Shown one piece after another: positions 1 to 11,969 of a stretch of 64,000 nt of DNA (its first letter is position 1; the number at the start of each line of letters is the position of its first letter). The position numbers were made by a program, and so were the translations under genes. Source of the DNA: Mesostigma viride (taxonomy: Eukaryota; Streptophyta; Mesostigmatophyceae; Mesostigmatales; Mesostigmataceae); assembly GCA_009746045.1 (NCBI GenBank), contig RPFO01000240.1:942042-1006041 (forward strand). The letters are read 5' to 3'. The notes under the pieces were generated by a model. It searched no databases. It saw only the letters and a list, made by a program, of their open reading frames with translations, and was not told the DNA's origin.

Positions 1-2
1 CA

Positions 3-288
3 GTGCTGAATGAGTTCAAGGGTACTGGTGAGTGCACTGCTGAGGAGTTGTATACCCCTGGCATGCTGCATGACACTTGGAGGCTGCTGCTGTGTGTATT
101 TCTAGGCCTTCTCAACAAGGGCTTGGACTATGGCTCAGTGGTGGTAGACTTCAAGAGGGCATTTCTGGAGGGGGATGCAGATGTGGCACAGGAAAAGTGG
201 GAGGGCAAGACGCCTTTCTATGTCAGGGTGCCTGCTGTATGGAAAAGGGACATTCACACTGAGTTCCTTAAAATCCTCAAGGGCCTGG
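3..288 (+). pseudogene. Copia A(+) reverse transcriptase, N-terminal piece
   Basis: An open frame entering from the window edge encodes the start of a Copia-type RT. It includes the EELYTPGM segment and the conserved VDFKRAFLEGD block, where the first RT catalytic Asp lies. It breaks after KILKGL because LARD1 inserted at 288/289. Removing LARD1 and one copy of the 5-bp duplication CCTGG joins it in frame to EGLRSSPII at 6101. The same protein is encoded on the minus strand at 15087-15354 and 13123-13828. RT would copy element RNA into DNA in virus-like particles; this copy is interrupted and cannot work as it stands. Confidence 0.85.
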
Positions 289-847
289 TGTTAGGGTCCA
301 GATATCACAGATAGATCAGATGTGAAATATCAAGTAGCGGCCAATCATTTGTTGACACGTGGCACAATGTCTCTGTGCCACGTGGCTTGTAGTTGTGGCG
401 CCATGTGGTGCTATGCCGCCGTGCAATGTGGCCGCAGTATGCAGTTCTGTGCTGACTCAGCCGGTGCGGCGTAGTGACATTGGTCTTTCCGCCGGCCGCA
501 GGCGGGGCCTTTTGGCTGCCCCGCATTATGCTGAATGTCCGTCCAGATTCAGCATTGAGATTGTTATTCCGACATGCGCGAGTAGCCTGCCAGCGTGGCA
601 GGGCCGTACTTTAAGCGCAATGCATTCCGTGCGTAAGTGCACGGATGCGCAAGTATATGTTTGCAGACGCGCATGGTCGGTAGCTTTACACCTTCGTAAC
701 CTCGCGTTGGCAGCGGTCAACGTGAGTTGGTTGTGCCGAATATATTTCACTAATGATGGAAGGCTTTATGATGAACATATGTGTCATGGCATCCTCATGT
801 TGAATATTCGTCACCTGGATTTAAGCAAGCCGAGCTGCAGCGTAACA
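289..847 (+). repeat. LARD1 5' LTR
   Basis: A 559-bp direct repeat with TG...CA ends. It contains two G-box-like sites close together, at 355-364 and 377-386. Confidence 0.9.
353..388 (+). promoter_or_regulatory. Paired G-box-like motifs in the LARD1 LTR
   Basis: The sequence shows GACACGTGGCAC followed about 12 bp later by the palindrome GCCACGTGGC. CACGTG cores of this form are the classical plant bZIP/bHLH G-box/ABRE. They recur in the 3' LTR, and one more copy lies inside the element at 4358-4370. A role in LTR transcription is inference. Confidence 0.4.
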
Positions 848-3800
848 AGTACTACTAGTCTGTCCCTTGTGGAATCCGGGGCAGGCAGTTTTCGGTTTGC
901 TACGTTCGTGCATTCTTATGCATGTTAAAATCAGCGGATGATGATGCTGATTTTGGTGGCGAGGCCAAGGGGTTGATAGTCTTTGAAAATCCTTGAGCTA
1001 GTTGTTACGGCTTTGGTGCCGTTGTTATGCTGGTCCGATTCCTACCCTGGTTTCACGAAGGCCCAGTATTGCCTGGCGTTGGTGCCGGTGTCGGCAGTGG
1101 GTGCCACCTTGTTAACGGCTTGTGTTGTCCGCGGGCAGCGGCAAGGTTTGTTAATGTTTGCCGGGTTCCACCTTTTCTTGTCGGTTGAGTAGGCGGGAAT
1201 TAAGGCCGAAGTATGGTTGTCTTTATGTTTTGCTTCCGCCATATTGCCTGGCATCGCTAGATTTGCTGGGCTCGTCGCTGTGGCGACAGTTTGTTGATTC
1301 GGCGGCAGTCCTTTTAGAAGTTCGTTGTTTTCCGTGACTGCCGGAGCCTGAGATCGTGCTCAGTTTGTCGGCCTGTGATGCGGAACCACGGACACTTGTG
1401 CTTTCCGCTGGATTGCTTTAGGAATTTTCTTTCCAGCTGGCGCCCGCAACTGTTTGTGAAGCCGTTCGCTCTTTTTACGAAGCGCGGTGGCATGTGTGAT
1501 TTTGTTTTGCTTCCTGGCAAGTTGTTTCCCGGGTGGCGGACTTGCTCTTCTACGTTTGACGTAGTAGTGGCATGAAGTCTGTCAAGTTTGCCATTTTGAT
1601 AATGGCTATAGCTGGTTATTTGATGTGTTTGTTAGTTTGTGAATGTCGGGAAGCAGCGTCGGGCTGGCATGAAATGTTGGTTTGATTTTCACTGGGCTGG
1701 GCCGGAATCTGGAGCCAGTTTGCCGAGTTTTTGTGCTGTTTTGGCACTTTGTTGCGAAAGGCTTCGCCCACGATTTTTTTTTAAACGTTGTCTCCTTGTT
1801 GGTCAGTTGATGAGACGTGCACCGTTCGGTGCTGTGGCCGATGGCCTCTAGTCCTGTCATTGCGACGATGAGCAGGAATTGTTGTGTGTTTGCCCGGGAG
1901 GTCGAGTCTCTACCTCCTTATATCGCATGGTGTTTGCACATGGAGACACGGAGTGGGCGTTTGCAAGCTATCAGCGGAGCTCGGTAATGTTGACGCCCTC
2001 TTGCCCTTGCTAGCTTCTTGCCCGCTTGGTTTGTGGTTGGATCTTCCCAGTGTTGATGGGAGGATGCGATCAGGGGTTTAGGCAGCCTACTAGACCTCTT
2101 GTATATGGGTGGCAGCACAACCAGTTGTGGGAACAAGCTAGTGTACACCCCCGGTGATACTGGTTTTCTCCTTTTGCTTTTATCAAGGGCAGGGGCATGC
2201 TACAACTGCTCATGGAATCAACCCCAATCACAATGGCCAGATTGGATGCCATGTTGCTGTTTTTGTCTTGACGTGCCCTTGTTTTGAAAAGAAAAAAGGG
2301 GGTTGGGCAGTCATAGCTATGTTGGACAGGCAGAACAGCAAGAGTCATCCTCCTCTGTCCCCTGTCATTCCCTCGTTGGCACAAGGATAGAGGTTGTAAG
2401 GCCGCCAGGACAGGTAGTCACTCCTTCCTCGTTCTGGTGGATCCAGGGGGTATTGTGTCAGTCCTTGGCTAGGATGCCACTACTAGACGGGGATGGTGAT
2501 ACTTGTAAACCCTCCGTTGGATCAGGCTGAGCCAGCGTTATGGCAGGACTCAGTGGGGCATAGATTCTCTGAAAGACGGGATTCCTTGCATGGCTGGTGA
2601 TGCATGGGGGTGCCCCTAAATGGCGCCTAAGGACCTCCCCCTCTTACGCAGGCTGTGAGGAGACGGCAGGGCTATGGGTATCTACACCTAGCCCACGGTG
2701 GATGCCATACCACCACAGCTAATCTCTTTCTATGTGACCCAGATTGCTATTGGCATGGTTACTACAGCAAGGTGCATGATGAGTACGCCTTGGCTGCATG
2801 CCTGTTTTGTTTGTATGTGGGAGCCTAATTTTGTTTGAGGGCTGTGCCCACAACGGGGGTGAGAGTTTGTGGTGGGCTGAATGCCACCATTGTTTGTGAT
2901 CTTGGACTATTGAGTAGCCAGGTCTACATGTCGATGGTTTGTGGATAATCGATGTTTATGTGACGTATGCTGGTTTTATCCGGCCAGCAGACTTTACTTC
3001 TATGCTCCTTTCATCGATGGGAGCAGGTGGGTGACCTACGTGGACTTGTTTATTGGTGAGACATGATCTGTTGCATATTAAGGAGCAGGCCGTCTTGGCT
3101 TTGTGAGTATCGTGCCTGCTACGGAGCCAGATCCTGATATGGTTAGCTCCAAGTTTTTCATGACCACGAGCATGAAGCTGCTGGATAAGCCATGTGTGTT
3201 GGCATCGTAATTCTTGTGCTCTCGTGTATAATTTTTGTTCTTAGGGACGGAATGTCCCTCTCACGTGATGTGAAGAGCACTTGAATCGTTAATGATGTTG
3301 CTCGCGGGTCTAAAAACTCAATGGCCTCCTCTCCGAGGTGAGAGTGAGTGGGGCGGGCATGTGCAGCAGGTGAATTCGTACCACCTTGTTGTAAGGGAGC
3401 TGGTGACATGTTGGTCACATGTTGGGCCAATAGCGGTTATGCATAAAGAGATTTCCTGGGAGGGCAGGACAGTGGTGGACCCATGATATGTTGAAAGTTC
3501 CCACTGAGCAGCCATGGTTGTGGATTATGGGTCCTCACAACATGGGTGGTCACGCTTCAGATTGTGCAAGGTGTACACAACATGGTTGAGGATTGGCTTG
3601 CCTGTCAGCATTCCCAATGTCCCTTTGCTCAAGGGTCCCCTTGCTCCAGGGGAAGGTTGTGTACAACAGGGTAGAGTGCCCTGTGGCTGGTGCACAGGTA
3701 CTGTGACTGGCCCCTTGACAACTCACAGGATCGTTGAAGGGATGACTGCACTGTAGTTTGACTGCGTACGGGTCAGACTAAGTGGGTGTGTCCAATTTCC

Positions 3801-5532
3801 TGCTTGTCTTCCTTTGGGGGTGACTAAGGGAAGCAAGAGCGTGACTGAAACAACTCGAGCGCTGCTGACAAGGGCGTGATTGGGTTGTCCTAGTTTGCTA
3901 TGATCGTATGCAGACTAAGGGTATGGGCAGGCAAAGACTTGAAGCTTCATATGCATCGGGTGGGCTTCCGAGTCTTTATTGCAATCAAGGTGGATGCTAA
4001 GGCTGTAGTGTCCATCATGGGCAAATCTGATGCATCATTTTCTTGATTTCTGTTTCTGAGCTGGTTGTCCCCTTCACATGATCGGATGGGCTTGCCAATA
4101 TATGTGATGTTCATGTTCGACTTGATGAGATATTATTCAGATGAATTGTGACGCTAATAGGATTCTTCTTGGGAACCTTGTTGAGGACTTTGGCTTTTAA
4201 TAGTCCTTTTCTAGAATAATATTGTTGATTGGGTATAACTGGCCATTATGCCTAACCATCAATATGTTAGAAAGGATTCTAAGATCCATTTCCTCAACAT
4301 GTGATCTCTTGGGAACTATCCTATGTTTTTCCATTGTGATGTTGCCACGTCATTTGTTGACACGTGGCACGATGTCGTGTACAAGATTTGATAAGGCTGT
4401 GTGTCTTTGTGGTGCCTTGGTATATACCCTTATGCACCTGATGTGTGAGAGGCACTAAAGGACTTGATTGGCTGGCTGGTCCAATAGTGTGGAGGGACAC
4501 CATGCATTGAAGGATATTGCTCTCTGAACACAACTTTCGTTTGTGGATTCTTGCCTTCGCTCTTGTGCCATTATGCCTGCATGGGGATGGCTCCTTCAAC
4601 GGTGGGCTTATCGAGTGGTCAAGCTGGAGAATGACTGCTTCGTATTGAGGCCCATTTCCCCATTGGCAGCTATTTAAAGCTGGAGGGAGAACACCCTGAG
4701 ATGGGTATTGAAGATGTGGGCGTCTGACTCATGGCTTTTTGTGGCCATTGGTGACGGATGCCAGCATTGATGAGGATGGACGATGTGGGAATTTTCCTCC
4801 TGGCTTCTTGGGACCAGTATTGATGACAGTTGCCATGCGAACAGGAGGCAGCTTTTCCTTTTGGCAGCTTGATTTAAGTGCTGCCTATGTGCTGGGTTGA
4901 TGCCCTTGTGTGGGTGTGGGTCGAGCTTGTGCTCCTCCTTGCTTTGGTCTGATGGCTGATGCTTGCGTGGGTTCACCCTTTATCCCACGAAAGCTGCACC
5001 CACACTGCTGGCCAGCATTGGATGATGCCGAGGTACTCGGCTAACTGGCCAAAACAAGGGGTATCGCTGTGTCTCTGGAAATGAGATGTCACCAGCAATG
5101 CTTTTGGTCAAGATCCATTGCTTGGGACCTAGACCGATGTAATGATTCTCCCACTCTGTTGGTTTGCTGTATATCCCCTCCAGTACTTGTTAAGCGATTG
5201 GCAAAATCCTAGACGACCATTGTTGGTTGTCTTTATGGTCTGGAGGCGAGTAGTAATGCCTCTTCTACAGGTTTTTTCGCCAGGGTCGCTGGTTTTTTTC
5301 CTGTGGCAGGCCATTGTGCATCTGGACCCATTTTTCCTATTATGAGTTGGGAGTGAGTTTTTGTGATGGGAAACAGGTTTGTTGTCAAGAGGGCGCGATG
5401 TCAAAAGCGCGCCTCGGTGGTTTGCCCTAGTTCCTGAAGATGCTGGAATGAGTAGGGACTCCACTAGTAGTACTTTTGACATCATATCTTGTTTCTAAGC
5501 CTCACTCCAACTCAGGAAAGAAAAAGGACTGG
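848..5532 (+). other. LARD1 internal region, non-coding
   Basis: No recognisable gag, protease, integrase or RT. The first kilobase is strongly G/T-rich on the plus strand. A 26-bp segment at 4351-4376 repeats LTR positions 346-371 with one mismatch, so a fragment of the LTR is echoed inside the element. The short ORFs here have no recognisable domain. Confidence 0.7.
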
Positions 5533-6095
5533 TGTTAGGGTCCAGATATCACAGATAGATCAGATGTGAAATATCAAGTAGCGGCCAATCATTTGTTGAC
5601 ACGTGGCACAATGTCTCTGTGCCACGTGGCTTGTAGTTGTGGCGCCATGTGGTGCTATGCCGCCGTGCAATGTGGCCGCAGTATGCAGTTCTGTGCTGAC
5701 TCAGCCGGTGCGGCGTAGTGACATTGGCCTTTCCGCCGGCCGCAGGCGGGGCCTTTTGGCTGCCCCGCATTATGCTGAATGTCCGTCCAGATTCAGCATT
5801 GAGATTGTTATTCCGACATGCGCGAGTAGCCTGCCAGCGTGGCAGGGCCGTACTTTAAGCGCAATGCATTCCGTGCGTAAGTGCACGGATGCGCAAGTAT
5901 ATGTTTGCAGACGCGCATGGTCGGTAGCAAGCTTTACACCTTCGTAACCTCGCGTTGGCAGCGGTCAACGTGAGTTGGTTGTGCCGAATATATTTCACTA
6001 ATGATGGAAGGCTTTATGATGAACATATGTGTCATGGCATCCTCATGTTGAATATTCGTCACCTGGATTTAAGCAAGCCGAGCTGCAGCGTAACA
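5533..6095 (+). repeat. LARD1 3' LTR
   Basis: A 563-bp copy of 289-847 with the extra AAGC near 5929-5934. It is followed by the duplicated target CCTGG. Confidence 0.9.
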
Positions 6096-7141
6096 CCTGG
6101 AGGGCCTGAGGTCAAGTCCAATAATCTGGAGGGAGACTCTCAACCGTTTCCTGAAGGAGCATTGCAACTTGAAGGTCTCTCCTGTAGACCCCTGTCTGTT
6201 TCTGGGGCAATGGGAAGGCCTACCAGTGTATGCTTAGCTGCACGGGGATGACCTGCACCTGCTGGCTCCCACGTCGTGGCTTAAGGAGCTGATCTCCATC
6301 ATTAAGTCCAAGTTTCCTCTGGGTAGGGAGCAATGGCAGGTGGAGAATGAGCCTCTGCTGTTTGTGGGCATGGAGGCCACACTGGTGAAGAAAGGGGGGG
6401 AGTGGCGTATGCTGCTGGTGGGGGGTAATGATTATCAAGAGACCCTCATTAGCAAGCTTCCTCCAGTCATCACGCAGGCACTGTGTCCCATGGTGAGGGG
6501 CATGGTTGCTTGGGTGGCAGGCATTTCCAGGCCAGACCTTATGGCCATAGCCAGGTTGCCTGATGACATGCTGATGGAGCTAGGGTCTGCCAAGGTGGCT
6601 GATCAGGTCAGGGCTTCATCTGGCATTCTGTTGTCTGCAGTGGATTTATCACAACCCATTTGCATGGAGCTGTATGTGGATAGCTCAATGGACAGCAGGC
6701 AGGTCTCCAAGGTCAGGGGCAGGGCTGCAGGGCTCTTTGTGCTCAGACAGGAAGGCCTGGGGAGTTTGGTGAGCTGGTTCAGTCGCCTGCACAAACGGGT
6801 GGCTGTCAGTAGTGATGTGGCAGAATGCAGGGCTATTTGTGAAGGCATTCACACAAGCCTTTATCTGAAGGAGTTGCTTCATCAGATGACTTCTAACACT
6901 CCTTGGCCACTTCAGGTTACCACTCTTCTCAAAACAGACTCCATGGGGATGGTGCAATTTGTGCACAGGCAGATGGCCAGAAGTAGGGACTTGGATTATC
7001 TCCTTGTCCTCCTTGGCCAATATTGAGCATATCCCTGGGGTTGACAATCCTGCTGATGCTTTGACCAAGCTAGTGCAGAAGGCAGCAGTGCAATACAAGG
7101 TTCTTCAGTCTCTGATGGACCCATCTCAGCAAGCTGTCTAA
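6096..7141 (+). pseudogene. Copia A(+) RT C-terminal part and RNase H
   Basis: This continues the RT interrupted at 288. It encodes the palm box LHGDD, the thumb/connection, and a Copia RNase H with D (VDSS), E (AECRA) and D (TDSM) positions, ending in the PADALTK block and a TAA at 7139-7141. Two lesions are visible against the minus-strand copy. A nonsense TAG at 6235-6237 replaces TCG just before the HGDD box. A deletion of about 11 bp near 7003 shifts the frame before the last 45 or so residues. The HGDD box itself is intact here, while copy A(-) has lost its second Asp. This copy is dead, but it preserves the family's active-site sequence. Confidence 0.88.
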
Positions 7142-8095
7142 GCTGGTGCCTGGTTATAGGGCATTGGAGAGCAGATTGTGTGGTAGTGTCAGCATTGTGA
7201 CTGGCATAATACCTGTATTTTAGTCTGTACTAAGGCTCATGGACCATGGTACACTCACTCTGATTTTAATCAGGATACAGCCAGGTTTTGGCTGGGGTTC
7301 ATGCTGTTGACTACACAAGGTTTACAGGTCCATTACAGACCATGTATTCTATTTTAAAAGAAATGTATATTTGTACATACCTCTCACAGTGGTCTGGGAA
7401 CCTTTATTCTGGGGTTTATAGGGCGGGGTTCGATTCCCTGGTATTATGTTTCTACAAGCTGGCCTGCTCAGGTGTTTTACCTGTTCAGACTTCCCTAGTT
7501 CCCCAGGGCAGGATTTAATTGTTGCCTATGTGTTTCATTTTGTCATTTGTTTGCTGTGGCAATTTATCATCTGACAAGTAGACGGGCGCCATAAGACGGG
7601 CGCCAATACTAACCTGTTGAGAGTATGACGGGGAAACTATTGTAATACGCCTTACTTTGTCAAGTGGTATTTTAATTGTCATGGATTTATTATTATGCTT
7701 ATATTGAATATGTACTGGGTTTTATGGGACTAGTATCTGGGATTAATGTAACTCACCGCCAGAAGGTCATTGTACTGGAGGCTCTACCGAGGTGATGGGA
7801 TTAATTCCTGGAGAAGACCTCATAGAATTAACCTGTATGTATTTAATTTTGTGTGTTTCTAATATCTGGTGGTACTATGTAATGCCACTTCCATAGGTTT
7901 TTATCCATTTCTCATGGAATGGTTTTCCCTGTGGCAGATCTGTTTCTTTTCCAGTTCCTTAAAAGAAAGGGCTGGGGGAATGGCAATGGCCATTAAAGAC
8001 ATCTGTTCAAGCTTCAAGCTGGAGCGAAGGACATTTCAAGCTACTTCAAGGGTCCCTGGCAGGGGATGTGGTCCCTAAAGAAAAGAAGGGATTGG
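7142..8095 (+). other. Copia A 3' untranslated region
   Basis: About 950 bp without coding capacity between the RNase H stop and the LTR, conserved in A(-) at 11019-11969. It contains GGTTCGATTCC (7427-7437), a perfect match to the pol III B-box consensus, also kept in A(-). It ends in the purine tract AAAGAAAAGAAGGGATTGG. Confidence 0.7.
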
Positions 8096-8711
8096 AGTTA
8101 ACGTAAAGGATTTACGTTAGATGGATAGAGGTTGTTACGCTCTTTCCAACGGCACCTTGAACGCCCAATTTGGTTACGGGACGTAAAAGTTATGACGTTT
8201 CCTAGGCTGTGCCGACAGTACCCGGCGCGCCACTGTGGGCGCGTACGGACACAGGATGTACAAGTGTCACTTTGATAGTCCGCAGGACGTTGACAGGACT
8301 TGTACAGGACTTGATGGTCAATTGATAGGTAGGCGTGCTGTAGCGCGCCAGGACCTATGAGACAATTGATGCTGAGTAGTGTACGGATAGGTCCACAGGA
8401 CTAGCCGTATGGACAATTGATAGATCTGCGCGCCAAAGGCGTGCCAGAGTCTGTGTAATCAATTGATTGACAGTTCAGCTGTGACAGTACAGCTGAATAC
8501 TTGGACGCGTCCCTAGCAAGCTATATGTGTGACTTGGTCGCACCGGGACGCTAGCTCTTGCGTGCACGCTCTCTTGGCACAGCGACCCTGTCGTCTGTGC
8601 TACGTGCAGTCTTGGACGTGACGTGACTTACGTCTGTGTTTGCTCATTATAATAAAGGCAACTTTCCTGCAAGAGCCATGGATTCCCTCGGGGTTAAACT
8701 CTCACTCAACT
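8096..8711 (+). repeat. Copia A(+) 3' LTR
   Basis: 616 bp beginning AGTTAACGTAAAG and ending CTCAACT. It matches, in inverse orientation, the LTRs at 10402-11018 and 22082-22698. The near-palindrome TAACGTAAAGGATTTACGTTA lies at its start. The termini are AGTT...AACT and not TG...CA. Confidence 0.88.
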
Positions 8712-10214
8712 CAACATCCTCCAGGTGCTCCTCGAACGTCTTGGAGTACACCAGGATGTCGTCCAGGTACGCCAGCGCGCACGTGCGCTTGTAGGTCCAT
8801 GGTGGGCGCGCCCCCTTCTGCGGGTCCGTCAGATCCTTGGAGACCTGCGGCAGGTGGGCCGTGCCCATCACCGGACGGAGGATGTCGTTCATCAGCATCC
8901 GGAAAGACGCAGGCGAATTACACAGGCCCATTGCCGCCACCCGAAACTGGTAGTGGCCGAAGGGTGTGGCGAACGCGGTCTTGTGGCAGTCTTCCGGCGC
9001 GATGCGCAGCTGCCAAAACCCGTCCGCACAGTCGATGACGGTAAAGCACGTAGCCCCTTGGACACGGTTGAAGATGTCGTCGATCCTCGGTAGAGGATAC
9101 CGGGACTTAACAGTGATGGCGTTCAGCTTCCGGTAGTCAGTCACCAAACGCCACTTGCCCCCTGGCTTGGGAACGAGCAGCACGCCCGCTGAGAAGGGGC
9201 TGTAACTTGCTGGGCTCAATGAGCCCGGCGTCGAGCAGCGAAATGAGGATCTTCTTGAGCTCAACCAGCTCGACTGGGCCCATGCGGTACAGTACATGGG
9301 AGACACTGTCAGCCCGGAACCCTCCTGGACCTGGATACGATGTAGCACCGATCGATTGGGAGGGAACTGGGGTGTGCGATCCGCGAAGAGAGTAGCGCGC
9401 TTCTCCAAGACGGCGTTGAACCGCGCCAGCTCGTCCGGAGTGAAGCCGACACCGATCTCGTTGAGCATGGCCTGAGTGCTGTCCAGGTCTATACGGTACA
9501 TCGCATACTCCTTGCCCTTCCGAAGCTGGCGCGCCAGCATCTTGCTACTCATCAGGATCTGGGACGCTGGTCGAGGCCCGTCCGCCGAGCGCTCGTGTGT
9601 AATGTTATGGACCTCGGCGGCCTGTGCCCTATACTCGCTGTCGGGGCACCAAAAGGAACCGTCCGGAAACCAAACTACCCGTCGGCGTACACTGATGTCC
9701 ACATCCTGCTTGTCCAACCAGTCCACTCCAATGATGATGTCTGCAGCGCCCAGCGGCGCAATGGTCGCCACCAGGTCCACCGGCGTGCCTTGAAGCACGC
9801 CCTTGATGTCTCGGCCAGGCCCGGCGATTGGTGTCGCCGGCCATCCGAATAGGTGACATGCACTGCCGTGTTGTGCGTCGTGGAACCAGACCCAGCCGGC
9901 GCACCAGGGCCTCGTTGATGAAGGACGTGGAGGCGCCGGTGTCGACCAAAAACTTCAGGTCCATGACCGTTTTCTCCTTCAAATACGGATCAAGGACGGT
10001 GGGAGGAACCAGTAACCCTCCACTGAAAAGAAACAAATGTCGCGAGCCTCCTTGAGATGCGCGCGCCGCCGGTTGAGTGGCCGCGTCTGAAGCCACGTTA
10101 TTGACGTCTACCTCTACTCTAATTGACTCCGCGTCAGGACTACCATCTGATTTCTCTACCCTATCCTCTACCCCGGGGCCCAAGCCCACGGGCAAGGCTA
10201 CTACTCCCGAGGAG
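8712..10214 (-). pseudogene. Gypsy remnant H: protease and reverse transcriptase, decayed
   Basis: Minus-strand remains of a Ty3/Gypsy pol. Read from 10195 downward it gives a linker, an FSGGLLVP block, a retropepsin LVDTGASTSF and the post-protease domain, then RT with the PKPGGKWRLVTDYRKLNAI and CADGFWQLRI blocks and the YLDD active site. It stops at KTFEEHLEDV, where Copia A(+) inserted. It closely resembles chromovirus B pol (49912-52166). At least one frameshift near 9800-9840 and a compensated stretch near 9210-9310 break the frame, so it is a pseudogene. It is the oldest layer in the window, because both A(+) and F interrupt it. F starts at 10215 after AGGAG (10210-10214). Confidence 0.88.
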
Positions 10215-10401
10215 CGTTACGTCCCGGCCCTTTTGGTCGGACGTAACAATGGAATAAATTACTAAGGTCGTTTGGTCTGTTGTAATGGGATTTATGGATA
10301 TTGGCTATTGTGTGAATTGGACTAGTTAATTTGGTCCTAGGTTGACCTTTTAGGGGCCGGTGCCGTGGCGCCGCGCCAGTTCTGGGTCCGTCTGTAGTTC
10401 T
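10215..10401 (+). repeat. Chromovirus F 5' LTR, left piece
   Basis: It starts CGTTACGTCC, probably a decayed TGTTACGTCC, and shows the LTR-start hairpin GTTACGTCC...GGACGTAAC followed by ATGGAATAAATTA. The same layout occurs in the chromovirus B LTR at 45757. The LTR continues at 22704 after Copia A(-). Confidence 0.75.
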
Positions 10402-11018
10402 AGTTGTGAGAGAGTGAATGCCCTGAATTCCGCCATGGTTCTTGCAGGAATGTTGCCTTTATTATGAATAAGGAACACAGACGTAAGTCACGTCACGTCC
10501 AAGACTGCACGCAGCACAGGCGACAGGGTCGCAGTGCCAAGAGAACATGCACGCAAGAGCTAGCGTCCCGGTGCGACCAAGTCACACATATAGGTTGCTA
10601 GGGACGCGTCCAAGTATTCAGCCGCACTGTCACAGCTGAACTGTCAATCAATTGATTACACAGACTCTGGCACGCCTTTGGCGCGCAGATCTATCAATTG
10701 TCCATACGGCTAGTCCTGTGGACCTATCCGTACACTGCTCAGCATCAATTGTCTCATAGGTCCTGGCGCGCTACAGCACGCCTACCTATCAACTGACCAT
10801 CAAGTCCTGTACAAGTCCTGTCAACGTCCTGCGGACTATCAAAGTGACACTTGTACATCCTGTGTCCGTACGCGCCCACAGTGGCGCGCCGGGTACTGTC
10901 GGCACAGCCTAGGAAACGTCATAACTTTTACGTTCCTTAACCAAATGAGGCGTTCAAGGTGCCGTTGGAAAGAGCGTAACAACCTCTATCCATCTAACGT
11001 AAATCCTTTACGTTAACT
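10402..11018 (-). repeat. Copia A(-) 3' LTR
   Basis: 617 bp with AGTTGTGAGAG...CGTTAACT ends on the plus strand. TCAATTG motifs recur about every 45-50 bp (near 10649, 10695, 10746, and as CAACTG at 10790). Confidence 0.9.
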
Positions 11019-11969
11019 CCAATCCCTTCTTTTCTTTAGGGATCACATCCCCTGCCAGGGACCCTGGAAGTAGCTTGAAATGTCCTTCACTCCAGCTTGA
11101 AGCTTGAACAGATGTCTTTAATGGCCATTGCCATTCCCCCAGCCTTTTCTTTTAAGGAACTGGAAAAGAAACAGATCTGCCACAGGGAAAACCATTTCCA
11201 TGAGAAATGGATAAAAACCTATGGAAGTGGCATTACAGAGTACCACCAGATATTAGAAGCACACAAAATTAAATACATACAGGTTAATTCTATGAGGTCT
11301 TCTCCAGAAATTAATCCCATCACCTCGGTAGAGCCTCCAGTACAATGACCTTCTGGCGGTGAGTTACATTAATCCCAGATACTAATCCCATAAAACCCAG
11401 TACATATTCAATATAAGTACAATAAATCCATGACAATTAAAATACCACTTGACAAAGTAAGGCGTATTACAATAGTTTGCCTGTCATTCTCTCAACAGGG
11501 GTCTATTGGCGCCCGTCTTATGGCGCCCGTCTACTTGCCAGATGGTAAACTGCCACAGCAAACAAATGACAAAATGAAACACATAGGCAACAATTAAATC
11601 CTGCCCTGGGGAACTAGGGAAGTCTGAACAGGCAAACACCTGAACAGGCCAGCTTGTAGAAACATAATACCAGGGAATCGAACCCCGCCCTATAAACCCC
11701 AGAATAAAGGTTCCCAGACCATTGTGAGAAGTATGTACAAATATACATTTCTTTTAAAATAGAATACATGGTCTGTAATGGACCTGTCAACCTTGTGTAG
11801 TCAACAGCATGAACCCCAGCCAAAACCTGGCTGTATCCTGATTAAAATCAGAGTGAGTGTACCATGGTCCATGAGCCTTAGTACAGACTAAAATACAGGT
11901 ATTATGCCAGTCACAATGCTGACACTACCACACAATCTGCTCTCCAATGCCTTATAACCAGGCACCAGT
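11019..11969 (-). other. Copia A(-) 3' UTR and purine tract
   Basis: Counterpart of 7142-8095. The tract AAAGAAAAGAAGGGATTGG on the minus strand abuts the LTR at 11018/11019 and should prime plus-strand synthesis. The B-box-like site is at 11674-11684. I see no coding capacity. Confidence 0.7.

Larger units (their letters stand above)
289..6095 (+). mobile_element. LARD1: non-coding LTR retrotransposon inserted in Copia A(+) RT
   Basis: A 5.8-kb element with two near-identical LTRs (289-847 and 5533-6095) beginning TGTTAGGG and ending CGTAACA. The 5-bp duplication CCTGG flanks it at 284-288 and 6096-6100. A purine tract (GAAAGAAAAAGGA) lies just before the right LTR, which supports plus orientation. 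The 4.7-kb interior has only short, unconvincing ORFs, so this fits a LARD (large retrotransposon derivative) moved by another element's proteins. The LTRs differ by one substitution that I noticed and a 4-bp AAGC indel, so insertion is recent. Confidence 0.9.
1..8711 (+). mobile_element. Copia family A, copy A(+), 5' part outside window, split by LARD1
   Basis: The 3' part of a Ty1/Copia-like retrotransposon on the plus strand. It holds RT (3-288), resumes RT-RNase H at 6096-7141, has a long 3' UTR (7142-8095), a purine tract just before the LTR (8077-8095) and a 3' LTR (8096-8711). The LTR ends in AGTT and AACT. The right flank re-enters the minus-strand Gypsy remnant H at CAACA (8712-8716), the presumed 5-bp duplication whose partner is off-window. 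The same family lies inverted at 10402-22698, which confirms the boundaries. Confidence 0.85.
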
